Positions 1-10,990 of a stretch of 64,000 nt of DNA are shown piece by piece. The notes under the pieces were generated by a model that saw nothing but the letters and a program-made list of their open reading frames with translations, had not been told where the DNA came from and did no database searches. A program made the translations under genes and the position numbers. The stretch comes from Stenopsyche tienmushanensis (taxonomy: Eukaryota > Arthropoda > Insecta > Trichoptera > Stenopsychidae), in NCBI GenBank assembly GCA_008973525.1, contig WACJ01000527.1:1488001-1552000 (forward strand). Direction: 5' to 3'. Numbering within the stretch: the first letter of the stretch is position 1; each line of letters opens with the position of its first letter.

Positions 1-447
1 AATATATGGATACTTCAAAAAGCGAGGATGAAATTCACCAATTAATTGAGAAAAACTACCTAATACCTGATCACTAATTTGGATTTTGTCAACAATATCC
101 GACTTAATTCACAGGATTCTTAATAGAATCCACCAAGACTTAAGAGATAAAAAATATTGCTCGGCAGCATTCTTGGATGTAACCCAGGCTTTTGACAAAG
201 TGTGACATCTGGGCAAAATTCGAATCATACCTGACAAATGGAACATTCTACGTCAAATACGAAGATGAAGTCAATATAAAATCCAGCGTTCTTCAAGACA
301 GCGTACTTGGTTCTATACCTTCTATACACAGCCGATATCCCGACAACAGACACCACAACAACTGCCACCTTCGCCGACGATATAGCTCTTCTGACCTCGC
401 ATAATGACCCTACAACAGCCTCTCAACTACTCCAGCATGGTCTAAAT
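1..447 (+). pseudogene. LINE reverse transcriptase fragment (Jockey-like), broken
   Basis: Joining frames gives the order of motifs of a non-LTR reverse transcriptase. A 'DQFGF' block lies near position 75. An 'AAFLDVTQAFDKV' block lies at about 160-200 (palm motif with the first catalytic Asp). The block at about 290-315 corresponds to the usual 'PQGSVLGP' region, and 'FADDIALL' at about 370-395 is the FADD polymerase signature. Several frameshifts and stops separate these pieces and the window cuts the 5' side, so this is a dead fragment. The match is to the Jockey/CR1-type group by motif spacing; I cannot assign the family exactly. A hAT-like terminal sequence begins immediately downstream at 448. 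Confidence 0.75.
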
Positions 448-700
448 CAGTGTTCCCCAACCGGTGGTCCACAGCCTGGTATCGGGCCGTAACAGTATGC
501 CAATTTTCAAGAAAATCGCTGGTTAAGCTGGTTATAAAATAAGCTGGTTCTTTGGGATTGTCATGTACAAGAAGAAGATTTAGAAATGTTTCCACTTTTG
601 CAAGATACCTTCATTGGAGGACGTCATTTTATGAACTCTTACGACTAGTATTTTTATGAACTCAACAACCTATTCAAGCGAAAAAGTAATTTGTGCAGTG
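448..700 (+). mobile_element. hAT-type element end (CAGTG...CAACCGGTGG terminus)
   Basis: The sequence starting at 448 reads CAGTGTTCCCCAACCGGTGG, which matches the terminal inverted repeat style of a common hAT transposon group. The partner end was not found nearby, so only the left end is supported and the right limit is approximate. It abuts the LINE fragment directly, which fits insertion into it. A related terminus with CAACCGGTGTGC is seen at 62686. Confidence 0.5.
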
Positions 701-900
701 GACTGCAAAATCTGATGAACGGTATGGCAGTGTATTAAATACGCACAAACCAACATTGATTTTTATATATTAGACTATGCCTATGTTATTTTTGCAAGTG
801 TAAACAATAAGTTGACAAAGTTTTGTTGCAATCGGATGAACATAATGGCAGCGCATTAAATACGAACAAACAAAGATTATTTTTCATATATTAGATATTA
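700..900 (+). repeat. Diverged tandem ~115-bp repeat (Helitron-like type)
   Basis: Two diverged units contain 'gcgcattaaatacg', followed by a run ending near 'ttttcatatattag', and a unit with 'aacaataagttgacaaag'. The same sequence appears reversed and in tandem at 27965-28190. Such units occur in non-autonomous Helitron-like elements of insects, but I see no diagnostic ends, so the class is only suggested. Confidence 0.4.
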
Positions 901-1016
901 AAGGTATTTGCATTTTTATTTTGTGAATAACCGATTAAAGGTATTTTTTGGGTATCATAAAATAATACAAAAATTACAAGTTTGTCTTAATAACGGAATA
1001 GCAATTGCAAATTTGT

Positions 1017-2390
1017 ATGACAAAGATAGAACTCTTTTTAATCAAATGTGAGTCTAAAATAAGAAATACATTTGTTTGATTTTAGATTAATGAGCATTGC
1101 TGCGAAAAAAGAAATTCAATAAAAAGTATACAAAAAAGCTCGGAAAGAAAGAATTATAGTCATATAATATTCAACACTGCCTCCATATTAATTTGTGAGT
1201 ATATCCATACACAACGATCAATTTATCTGCATCATATACTGAATTAGATGTGCATTTATTATATATAATGATATTTCATTTACATTATACATTATTTACA
1301 GGCGCAATATTAATAGGTCTTGTATACAATCAATACATCCCTCTGGTTAAGCTGGGATTTTATTGTAATGATCCATTTATATCACATCCCTATAATGGCG
1401 ATACTTTCGGAAACGCCACGTTGATGGTCATAGGCTTATTGCTTTCATACGTAATTGTAAATATATTTTTGCATATTAATATTTATAAATATTAATAAAT
1501 GAATAACCTCAGTTTGTATTTGTTACAGTTCATTATAACAGAAATGTGTGTAATAAACGAGAATCATGATAAGGAAAATTTGAAAAACATCATTAAAAAG
1601 GCATCTTCCGTTTATTTGGAATACATTTACGGTGTATTCATCACCGTTAATATTATGACAATTATCAAATGTAGTATCGGAACACCTAGACCAGATTTTC
1701 TCAGCACTTGCAAACCAGATGCTGCATTGAATTGCACCAATGAGTATAATTTCAATGATGCAAAACAATTATAAATTTGAGAAATTTTATAATTTTGGTT
1801 TATTTTCAGGTATATACAGAATTACAAATGTACTGCCAAATTTACGCTTGTTGTTTTGGAATCTGATCAAAGTTTTTTATCCGGACACGCCGCATTATCT
1901 TGCTATTTTTCAATTTTTACAATGGTCTTATTGAATACTTTGCATGCGTGCTGAAAACTTGATATTTTAAATTGTTACACTTTATTGATTGTTCTCTTTT
2001 CTGTTTTAAACAGTGGTATTTTACAAAAAAAATTAACAGAAACGGCCCCAAATTACTACTCCCAATGTTATATATTATCACGAGTGCATACGCCATTGTA
2101 TGTTCTGTTTCAAGAATAACTGATCATCGTCATCATTGGTGGGACGTTTTATCGGGAGCAATTTTAGGAAGTATCACAGCCTTTTATATAGTAAATTTTT
2201 AATTACCTCCGCAGTATAATTATTATGAAATATTTTTTGTATCGATACATTTTAAAATGTTTTCATTCAATTTTAGTTATCCAGAAATAACAAAGACGCT
2301 AAATTTCGAAATGTTAAGAAATCAAGTGAGCATTATGAAAAACGATCTAAAACAGATTGGCAAGAGTTGAAAAATTTGTCGTGCAATTAA
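1017..2390 (+). CDS. Phospholipid phosphatase (PAP2/LPP, wunen-like), LPP-A, 6 exons
   Basis: Predicted exons: 1017-1047, 1302-1450, 1529-1743, 1810-1924, 2014-2190, 2277-2390 (801 nt, 266 aa). All introns are GT-AG and phases match LPP-B and LPP-D. The family dephosphorylates lipid phosphates such as phosphatidate, LPA and S1P at the outer or lumenal membrane face using six membrane helices. C1 shows Lys107 and Arg114-Pro115 (KxxxxxxRP); C2 is SFLSGH with His158; C3 is SRITDHRHHWWD with Ser203, Arg204, His210 and Asp214. 'GFYCND' and 'HPYNGDT' precede C1, as in animal LPPs. Oddities: the usual Pro of PSGH is Leu155, exon 1 encodes only 10 residues and is the least certain part, and the protein is slightly short. 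The start is chosen because an in-frame TAG lies upstream and the phase-1 donor fits. It is the parent of pseudogene LPP-C. Confidence 0.82.
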
Positions 2391-2474
2391 TAACATTGAA
2401 GTGAATTAATTGATGTGTATTTTTATATTTTTGCTCACCAATGTACGTAACTTTTTATTAAATATGGTTTTTTT

Positions 2475-2645
2475 TTCATTTCTACTTTTTTATCAAGCTA
2501 AATGTTAAGCCTAGATGTAACGTTTTCTCGTATTGTGGCCATAAAAATTTACTCAACATTAATTGGTATCGCTCAGCATTCATAGTAACAACAATTCCAG
2601 TACCATCTTCGAAGAATAGTTGTCCAATGATTCCATTTGATGAGT
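2475..2645 (-). pseudogene. Tc1/mariner-superfamily (Tc3-like) transposase fragment
   Basis: Read on the minus strand, about 50 codons without a stop include 'GQLFFEDGTG', 'VTMNAERY' and 'FLWPQYEK'. This order is seen in Tc3-like transposases of insects, between the first and second catalytic Asp. Only this stretch is present. The same fragment occurs downstream of LPP-C at 10845-10990, so it was already in place when the LPP-A region was duplicated. Confidence 0.6.
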
Positions 2646-2840
2646 GTCAAATATAAACACTCTTGTCTTAGCTGATTTCTTCACTGATGACGAGAGAGAG
2701 AGAGAACTGGCCACGGGAAGGATGTCTTCCCACAACCAAGGCTTTTTTTTTTACAAATTTTTTTTTTGTAGAAAATTACGTTCTTAAGATATTAGTCGAC
2801 TAATAAAATATACAATACATGTTATCAAAGAGTTGGCTGA

Positions 2841-3688
2841 TACACAACTGATCAAAAAGTATGTATGAAAAAAAAAATGGATTTTAAAAACCGCATAACT
2901 TCGAAACAGCTATATAAAATATATCCAAAACCGCATAAAAAAAGTTAATACAAAAACAGGAAAACAATAAGGCAATTAAAAAATAACATTTTAGTAACAT
3001 TTAAAGGACTTCTTGCATCATTGGTAAAATTTTAAAAATGTCTGACATCCACTAAAGAAATATTAATTATTTTAATTACAAACTATCATCGCTGAATGAT
3101 AATTTTCGATATGACTTAAAATCGACTCTCTTCTTCGGAAGAAATAGTATACCCAGTATCAATGTCATCATTATTCTGTGTAGATTTTCTCTTTACAACA
3201 ATATAAATCATAATTAATAAATATATCACTATAGTCCCTAACTAAAAAAAAATCACAAAATGGCGACTGTTTAAAAAAAATTCAGTCAAGCCATTTTTTG
3301 CCTTATTTTGTCAGTTTTAATTGTTTTTTAAATAGTTAAAAAATAAATTTTGACATAAATCTGCTGGGAACAATATAAGTTTGTATAGAAAAGATTCGTG
3401 TCCAGTTTTAAGTTGATTAATTAATTAAAACTTGAAATATGATGTCAACCGCGTTGAAAAATGTAGTTTCGAGAAAAACGCGTTAAAAGATTTCATTATG
3501 ATAGGATCGGCCAATTTGCCGCATCACTAAAATATCTATAACTCCTTAAGTACAAGTGTAGGTGGAATTTTGAAATTCTTTTGGAGAACGTATTTTTAAG
3601 TCAAATTTAATGAAATTACAAAAAAAGAAAAAAATTCCTAAAAAAATCCGCATAACTTCGAAATCGCACAAAAAGAGGTTTGAGTGTA
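2841..3688 (-). mobile_element. pogo/Tigger-like MITE (copy 1)
   Basis: The right end is 'AAAAAGAGGTTTGAGTGTA', the reverse of the left terminus of the copy at 48377. Internal sections 'ccgcataacttcgaaa' and 'aaaaacagg' also recur in the copies at 15197, 30259, 48377 and 59658. TA flanks the ends. The terminus resembles the CAGT...CCTC...TTTGCG pattern of pogo/Tigger elements. No transposase is encoded, so it is non-autonomous. The left limit is approximate. Confidence 0.7.
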
Positions 3689-4092
3689 TATATGTATATT
3701 TTTACAATAATATGATATATAAAGCAAATGAATTAATAGCTAAGTATAAAGCATATTTAAAAATATGTTTTTATTGAACAAACTAACAAAAGTCAATGCA
3801 ATATTATCGTTATTATTTGGGATGTTCTCGTTGAATATTTCTCTTCAATTATGTCTCAATCGATTATTCCGTTTTCTTCCCATCTGGCAAACACGTCGAC
3901 AGTCATAGATCTGGATCAACTTAAGTATTTAACTGGATTTTCATCGATTTCATCCCTTTAAAAGATCTACACTATACTTGCATATCGGGTTATTGTCCAG
4001 CCTTTGAATATTTTATCGATAACTTGTACATTTTAAGCCCATCGTAAACTATTGAAAATCCTTTAGTCAAAATCCGTGCCAAATTGATTCAA

Positions 4093-6870
4093 TTATAAAT
4101 TCGAATTCATCCCATTAACGATCGATACTTTTCTTAATCGAAAGCCTTCCTTTGATTGATCCCCAACAGTGCTTTCGACGTCCTCAAAATTATTCAAACG
4201 CGCAATCTGTTAATTAAAACAACCGATATTTAATTTTGATACAAATCATTTGATAAATTAATGAATATTTCTTTATTAAATAAATTTTACCGCGTAAAAT
4301 GTGAACGCAGCTCCGACGCCCAATCCTGCGACTACGTCCCACCAATGATGACGATGTTCAGTTATCCTGGAAACGGAGCAGAATATGGCAAATCCGAGGA
4401 CTAATAATTGCAAGGTGAAGTACACCAGCCTTGGACACCATCTTGAAGCGCGCTTCTCAAAATACCACTGAAAATGAATTTAGCTTTAGCTAGATTTAAA
4501 TGTATACACTTGATCGAATATGACCATTGACCTGACTGAAGAACGTGCGCGAAATAGCCGACACCTTAAAGATATCAGAAGGTAGTGTATTCATCATTTT
4601 GCATCAACGTTTGTCCATGATAAAGCTCTATTCGAAGCGGGTACCGCATTTGCTCGCACTCGATCAAAAACAACAAGCCGTCGAACATTCAGAACGCTAT
4701 TTGGTAAAACTATTTCAGCGCAATAAAAATGCTTTTTACATGCGGTATGTGACAATGGATGAAACATGGATTCATCACCACACTGGGCGAGTCAAATCGG
4801 CAATCAGCCGAGTGGATAGCAACTGGTGAAAACCGCCCAAAACGACCAAAAACGCAAATGTCAGCTGTTATGGCCAGAGTATTTTGGAATGCATACGGTA
4901 TTTTGTTCATTGATTACCTTGAGAAAAGAAGAAGCATCAATATTATATATTATATGAATTGATGAAAAAAATATTCTAAACTGCGAAAAAATGCAAAATA
5001 AATGATCATGGTCATATCTGAGCTAATTTTATATAAAATTAAATCATAGTTAACATTTGAAAGGCTTTATATTAGGTTGTCCTGAAAGAGATCCATTTTT
5101 TTTTCAACTTGATACTCTATTTCTTTAATTTTTTTATGCAAATCAATATAAAATATAGTCACCTTCCTATAAAAAGATTGAAATATGCAATAATCAGAAC
5201 GTGCTAAATTTGGTGATTTTTTCTGTAAAATAGCTCCTGTTTGATTAAAAAGATCTACCAGTTTTTATTTGAGCATACCCAATTGTCCACAATACATTTC
5301 CACAGTTGCCTGCCATAAGTTCATGATATATAACAGATAGCAGCATAAATTAGTAAGATAGATAAATATACAATTTTTATGGGTGGGGAGAAGTCTAAAC
5401 TAATTTGTGACCACATTTGGCGCGAGCCACCTATGTAAGTAAGCCCCTAGGGGGGCTTCTGTGATCGTACAGATCATAGAATGCTCCAGACACGCATTTA
5501 TCACCGAAAATGCCGCAAAAAATCCTAAAAAAGTCAGTGTGTCCATCCGGTCCGTTTTTCGGACCGCTGATATTATCGGATCGGATGTGTTGTTTAAATC
5601 GATCACAATCGATCGAAAATATTATTATAACATAAGATTCAATTAAAGATCGTAGCATATCTTGGCCAGAATTTGAGCGTCGTCCTGATTTAAAGACTCC
5701 TATAATTTTATTTCGAGTATTCAAGCTTATCCTTATTAATAAAATAAAATTTATGACACAAAAAACAAAGCTGACAAACCACACAATCTTTTTTTCTAGA
5801 GAAATGTCCCCTTCATTGAATCTGGACGGATGCAAACGGAACTCAAACGAAAGCGTGTGAAAATAATGGATTTCTTTCGGGAGGACCTAATATATTTGTT
5901 GGATCTGTTATTTTTTTGTAGATACATCTTTCGTCTAAAATAAAATATAAATACATATTTTTATACTTACGAATTGGAATAGTCCAGCATAGAACGACAG
6001 TGCCGTGTGTCCAGATGGAAAGCTCAAATGAGCATCCATAACGAAGTGTTGTCCATATTTCGTATTGGTACAAGTGTAATCTTTTATATATCTGGAATAT
6101 TTAATACAATGTCATCATCAACATCAACCAGCATCAATCTAGCATATTTCTAATTGATCATCAAGCATTTGATGGTGAGAATATTAAACATTGGCTCATA
6201 AAACATCGGGGCTCGAACATTATTTTAATAATCTAAGACATTATTTATTGCTGCATAGATTATTAATATAGTGCATATTTACCTTCCTGTACAGTTGATG
6301 GCTTCTTTGGGTCGACAAGTGTCCAAGAAATGAGGACGAGGCTCTCCAAAAGAATATTTGGCCGCATAAAGAGTCAAATGGCACAGAAAAAATATTGTTA
6401 TATAGTCCAAGTACCAACGCCATGTATTTATCATGACGTTTATGAAGCGCACTTTGAGCGTCATTTTTTCTCTGAAATATGTTTCAATCGCTTCGCAGGC
6501 AAAAATCTGCAAAATAAATCAGCATTAAAGATGTATTTGCTGGTATTCAAATTTGTTTTCTTTTTGCTTACTGAAAGGAGCGGCACTGAAAGAGTTATGA
6601 TGAATAAGTTATTGGACGTGACCGATTCGCCTTCGAATTTGAAAGAAATGCTTGGATCATCGCAATAGAATCCGGATTTGTGATGTGGAAGGATGTTGTA
6701 TTTGAACAGGAACATGATCAATAAATCTAGAAATATCGATTGTAATTTTAACTATTTGCAATTTAATAATATACGATGCATGCGGCTTTAAACTTACTCA
6801 AAGAAAACGACGCAATAGTCAATAAACAGGTCCATGGTTTAAGATTCGAAAGTTTGAATTTCGGTACCAT
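4093..6870 (-). CDS. Phospholipid phosphatase (PAP2/LPP, wunen-like), LPP-B, 6 exons
   Basis: Predicted exons (high to low): 6870-6798, 6726-6572, 6506-6283, 6091-5971, 4467-4291, 4206-4093 (864 nt, 287 aa), all GT-AG. Exon lengths nearly equal those of LPP-D (155, 221/224, 121, 177). C1 has Lys126 and Arg133-Pro134; C2 is SFPSGH with His179; C3 is SRITEHRHHWWD with Ser224, Arg225, His231 and Asp235. 'GFYCDDPSI' lies near residue 42. Six membrane segments are expected from the family, with a short polar cytoplasmic tail in exon 6. The ATG at 6870 is preferred over a nearer ATG because only it keeps the phase-1 junction with exon 2. The fourth intron is about 1.5 kb, enlarged by a mariner fragment and a hairpin repeat. 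The role is lipid phosphate dephosphorylation, inferred from the family. Confidence 0.88.
4545..4962 (+). pseudogene. mariner transposase fragment inside LPP-B intron 4
   Basis: The first 83 codons contain a helix-turn-helix-like 'REIADTLKISEGSV' and 'VTMDETWIHHHT', the first catalytic Asp block of mariner DD34D transposases. After a frameshift near 4795 the reading continues with 'RQSAEWIATGENRPKRPKTQ' and 'YGILFIDYLEK', the second Asp block. The N-terminus and the third Asp are missing. It is antisense to LPP-B and lies wholly within its fourth intron, so splicing need not be affected. Confidence 0.88.
5068..5390. mobile_element. mariner-like end fragment
   Basis: 'TTAGGTTGTCCTGAAAGAG' at about 5072 resembles a mariner terminal repeat (compare AGGTTGGGGAAAAAGTTCG at 45206). 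Following sequence has no intact coding frame. It lies in LPP-B intron 4 beside another mariner fragment. The distal limit is a guess. Confidence 0.4.
5400..5650 (+). repeat. Hairpin repeat family, copy A (LPP-B intron 4)
   Basis: A perfect 6-bp-stem hairpin, GGTCCG-loop-CGGACC, lies at about 5550-5566 and is followed by 'GCTGATA'. A second landmark, 'gatcgtacagatcata', lies about 85 bp upstream. The same order is found at 40260-40690; the hairpin also occurs at 34105 and, inverted, at 42965. The family has no recognisable coding sequence and I cannot assign its class. Confidence 0.6.
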
Positions 6871-6999
6871 ATTTTGTGCCCTTCCTAATTCAATCATCTT
6901 GAATTGAATTCCCTTTGAGCAAAAATGATATTTAAATTCGATGCACTTGTAGCTTTTACTATCAATATTTGATCAATAAGAAGTCGTAACACAACGAAG

Positions 7000-7480
7000 A
7001 CCTCACAGTCACAAAAATGCTTATTTACTATTTATTTTTTTAGACTCTCGAAATGTTTTTGTATAAATCTGCATTCGATCCAAAACGTGTTTCGATGAAA
7101 ATAAAAGTCATTGATATGTGCAAATAAATGTTAACATTTCTATTACCGGTTTCATTATTTTATTCCTAAATAAACAATCAATAGTTTTTGATACAATTGT
7201 TATACGACTTATTACCATATAAATATATGCATTAAATGTAAAAAATTAGGGAAACAATATATAATTTGGCGACAATTCATATTTGTTCTTCAAAATCAAT
7301 TATATTAAGCTCCATTTAACTATATTCCATCAACAATAATTATTTTCTATAGTTTTCTAATTGTTTTTAACAAAAAAATAGAACTAAAAAAACTCACCCT
7401 TCGTAAGAAATTAAGATCTACAATTAATGGAACAATTAAAATGGAAAAAAGGTTCGAGTGTATATATACACAAGTAATAA
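7000..7480. other. AT-rich intergenic DNA, no gene seen
   Basis: Sequence upstream of LPP-B exon 1 has no supported exon, RNA gene or terminal repeat. The stretch 'ggttcgagtgtatata' at 7451-7466 looks like a leftover pogo-like MITE end. Confidence 0.5.
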
Positions 7481-7802
7481 TTAACCTTTTGGGTAGTGAG
7501 CTAATTTAAAATCATCATAAACTTAGATGCTATATTTGCTTGTCCGCCACTTATCATCCGTACAAATCCACTTATCTGTCAGGACCGTCGCAATGTGTAT
7601 GAAGCTTGTATATAAATAAATAAACACTATCGATAGCACACAATATTCGACCATTTCTTTAAGTAAACATAAACAACACACTCAAAATCGATTCATTGTA
7701 TCATTCGCACATCATTATTAATCGATAAATTTGGGTTAACGTTCTATAAAATCAATATCTGGAATTCGGACACAACATTGTTTTTTACCTCTGTGGGGTT
7801 AA
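7481..7802 (+). mobile_element. TTAA-flanked MITE, piggyBac-like (copy 1)
   Basis: It begins TTAACCTTTTGGGTAGTGAG and ends 'ACCTCTGTGGGGTTAA', so both sides carry TTAA and ends starting with CC. TTAA target duplications and CC(C) termini are hallmarks of piggyBac elements. The body includes 'ccacttatcatccgtac', 'ctgtcaggaccgtcgca' and 'agcacacaatattcg', which recur in the copies at 14811, 15815, 17258, 22440, 28194 and 49171. There is no coding capacity. Confidence 0.78.
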
Positions 7803-8289
7803 GATTACAAGTTGGAATTTAGATTGTATAATAATGTTATCTAAAGTATTGACTTAACAGGATAATTAAGGATAGACTAAGAGTAAAGATTACAGTATTA
7901 TCAGATGAATACATTCAAACAAATTCTGCATAAGAATGAGAAGAAAACATATAACGAACCGAAAAACAAATATTTTCAAATCGGTTCAGTTCGGGTTTTT
8001 TTCAGATCCGACAAAAATAGCGGTTTTACCAGTTTACGATTCAGTTGCGATTCAAAGCCCTGGTTTAAACATTAGACTCAAAATATATTTATTAGAATTC
8101 ATGTCACGATTAAAAAACTGGTTTTCATCCTTCAATAACAATCTTTAAACCGTGTGACCTTATGATGCATTTTCATGGACACTTTAAAACATCATTAATT
8201 GTTGCACAAATCATAAATATGTATTCTTGTTTAAACATGAGAACATGAAACAGGAAAAAAACATACTCGAAACATACATATATGCAGTA

Positions 8290-8760
8290 CATATGTTTTT
8301 CAAATTGTTATATTAACCTTTCTCTACCGATGATGTATTTACTACACCTCGACTCTAATAATGGGAATATCGATATGAAATATAATAGATACGGGGTTCA
8401 AATTTTTTGTATTGCTTCGTAATATAATTATGAATCATATCAAAGTATTATAGTATATAAGTATTCATCTGCAGCGATGGAAATAAATCATTTGTCCGGA
8501 AATCGGGAATTTTTCGAGTTTTAGTCCGTGTCTCAGCAGAAAGAAATTTTATCAGTCAAATTTAGGGTGTCATACGATTTCGGTCATATTTTCAAAATGA
8601 TATTTGAATTTTTAGTGTTTTATTTATCTATTTTTGAATTGTATTTTTATCTTTTCTTAAATAAATAAAATTCTTTCGCCTTCAAGTTATTTTTTATATT
8701 TTAAACAAATGGACTTATTAGTAATTTTTGATCAAATTTATCAATGTAATTTCTTAAACT
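8290..8760 (+). repeat. Interspersed repeat family ('TTAACCTTTCTCTACC'), copy 1
   Basis: Sequence from about 8290 ('caaattgttatattaacc') through 'ctacacctcgactctaat' and 'gtattcatctgcagcga' is repeated at 23085-23290 and, inverted, at 61690-61985. A shorter TTAA-bounded relative lies at 44917-45078. The distal part (8662-8750) matches the reverse complement of 63904-64000. It is non-coding and its class is uncertain. Confidence 0.6.
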
Positions 8761-9390
8761 ACTAAAAATCCTGGTCCCATCTGATATTTCCTGAAAAAAT
8801 CCTCAACAATTTACTATCAATAGAAATATCTCTTTGTGAGCTAAATTTGAAATAAGATGATACTATCGCATTAAAATGCATCAGCATAATTGATATTGAT
8901 CTTGATTAATCAGTAATATATAATATTATAAAAAATACATAAGCAAAAAAATGTTTTGGATACAACTATAAAACACTGACCAATGCAAAATCAAGCTGAA
9001 TTTGAATGTAAGTTAACAGTCCTTACAATGTGTAAGATTTTAATAAACGACCATAATCAATATATGTGATTTCGACGATATTTATGTTAAAAATAGCTCC
9101 GCATGTCTGTATAAAATCATTCACTATTAATAATGCTTTCGTTGATCTTGGAGAAGAATCACTTGGATGTATTAAATATGCACGTCTATAAATTATAAGA
9201 ACGTTGCACATATATAGTTGTGGCTATAAAAAAATGTCGTGCCGACAATGATGGTTACATTCAAAAGTAGTTTCAGCAAATTAAAACTGGAAAAAACCAT
9301 TTCAGATTAACATCAGGACAACAGCGTATATGGAATTAATTAATGACAAAAAAGATTAAATTACCATATAAAATATTGTCGTAATATAAA
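8760..9390. other. AT-rich intergenic DNA, no gene seen
   Basis: No exon with plausible splice sites and no terminal repeats were found between the 8.3-kb repeat and the duplicated LPP segment. Confidence 0.45.
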
Positions 9391-9661
9391 AAGCGTTTGC
9401 ATTATTATCTTATGAATAACCGAATAAAGGTTTTTTTATGAACAATTAAGAACGCTATACATTTTTTAAATTTTAGATCAATGAGCATTGTTATAAAAAA
9501 GAAATTCAATAAAAAGTATACAAAGAAGCTCAGAAAGAAAGAAATATAGTCATATAATATTCAACACTGCCTCCATATTAATTTGTGAGCAGCATATACT
9601 GAATTAGATGTGCATTTATTATATATAATGATATTTCACTTACAGTATGCATTATTTACAG

Positions 9662-10744
9662 GCGCAATATTAATAGGTCTCGTATACAATCGATACATCC
9701 CTCTAATTAAGCTGGGATTTTATTGTAATGATCCATTTATATCACATCCCTATAATGGCGATACTTTCGGAAACGCCACGTTGATGATCATAAGCTTATT
9801 GCTTTCATACGTCATTGTAAATATATTTTTGCATATTAATATTTATAAATATTGATAAATTAATATCCTCAGTTTGTATTTGTTCATTAAAACAGAAATG
9901 TGTGTTATAAACGGGAATTATGACGAGGAAAATTTGAAAAACATCATTAAAAAAGCATCGTCCGTTTATTTGGAATACGTTTACGGTGTATTCATTACGA
10001 TTAATATTATGACAATTATCAAATGTAGTATCGGAACATCTAGATCAGATTTTCTCAGCATTTGTAAACCAGATGCTGCATTGAATTGCACCAATGAGTA
10101 TAATTTCAATGATGCAAAACAATTATAAATCTGAGAAATTTTATAATTTTGGTTTATTTTCAGGTATATACAGAATTACAAATGTACTGCCAAATTTACG
10201 CTTGTTGTTTTGGAATCTGATCAAAGTTTTTTATCCGGACATGCTGCATTATCTTGCTATTTTTCAATTTTTACAATGGTCTTATTGAATACTTTGCATA
10301 CGTGCTGAAAACTTGATATTTTAAATTGTTACACTTTATTGATTGCTCTCTTTTCTGTTTTAAACAGTAGTATTTTACAAAGAAAATTAACAGAAACGGC
10401 CCCAAATTACTACTCCCGATGTTATATATTATCACGAGTGCATACGCCATTGTATGTTCTGTAACAAGAATAACTGATCATCGTCATCATTGGTGGGACG
10501 TTTTATCGGGAGCAATTTTAGGAAGCATCACAGCCTTTTATATAGTAAATTTTTAATTACCTCCGCAATATAATTATTATGAAATATTTTTTGTATCAAT
10601 ACATTTTAAAACGTGCTCATTCAATGTTAGATATCCAGAAATAACAAAAACGCTAAATTTCGAAACGTTATGAAATCATGTGAGCATTATGAAAAACGAT
10701 CTAAAACAGATTGGCAAGAGTTGAAAAATTTGGTGTGCAATTAA
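9662..10744 (+). pseudogene. Phospholipid phosphatase pseudogene LPP-C (duplicate of LPP-A)
   Basis: Exon equivalents are 9662-9810, about 9890-10097, 10164-10278, 10368-10544 and 10631-10744. Lesions are visible on comparison with LPP-A. No counterpart of exon 1 exists. The acceptor before the third exon is gone: LPP-A has 'gttacagttcattataacag', here 'gttcattaaaacag'. The first codon of the fifth exon is TAG in place of TGG. Pro of the C1 RP pair is Ser (GTSRSDF), and Ser of C3 SR is Thr (VTRITDHRHHWWD). Lys, Arg and His of the catalytic set otherwise survive, so decay looks recent. Loss of function is inferred from the stop and the lost splice site; an expressed truncated product cannot be excluded. 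Confidence 0.85.
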
Positions 10745-10844
10745 TAACGTTGAAGTGAATTAATTGATGTGTATTTTTATATTTCTGCACACCAATGTAC
10801 GTAACGTTTTATTAAATGTGATTTTTTACATTCCTACTTTTTTA

Positions 10845-10990
10845 TCAAGCCAAATGTGAAGCCTTGATGTAACGTTTTCTCGTATTGTGGCCATAAAAAT
10901 TCACTCAACATTAATTGGTATCGCTCAGCATTCACGGTAACAAAATTTCCAGTACCGTCTTCGAAGAAATGTTGTCCAATGATTTAATTT
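10845..10990 (-). pseudogene. Tc3-like transposase fragment, duplicated copy
   Basis: This is a second copy of the fragment at 2475-2645, recognisable by 'cgttttctcgtattgtggcc' and 'attggtatcgctcagcattc'. It moved here as part of the segmental duplication. Confidence 0.6.

Larger units (their letters stand above)
9390..10990. repeat. Segmental duplication of the LPP-A region
   Basis: This block parallels about 900-2640 in order and sequence: 'gaataaccga.taaagg', the exon set of the LPP, the introns and the downstream Tc3-like transposase fragment. Introns are almost as similar as exons, so this is a genomic duplication and not a retrocopy. The short stretch that carries exon 1 in LPP-A (1000-1060) is absent here. 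Confidence 0.8.

Noticed and set aside
5550..5600. Possible hammerhead ribozyme at the hairpin followed by CTGATA
   Set aside because: The core would need CTGATGA and a GAAA strand in the right places; the sequence is CTGATA/CTGACA followed by CGACGA without the second core strand.
5431..5835. A 134-codon minus-strand frame in LPP-B intron 4
   Set aside because: It reads through hairpin-repeat copy A; the other copies do not keep the frame, and it is intronic to a well-supported gene.
6330..6668. A 112-codon plus-strand frame
   Set aside because: It is antisense to LPP-B exons 2 and 3, which have full splice and motif support.
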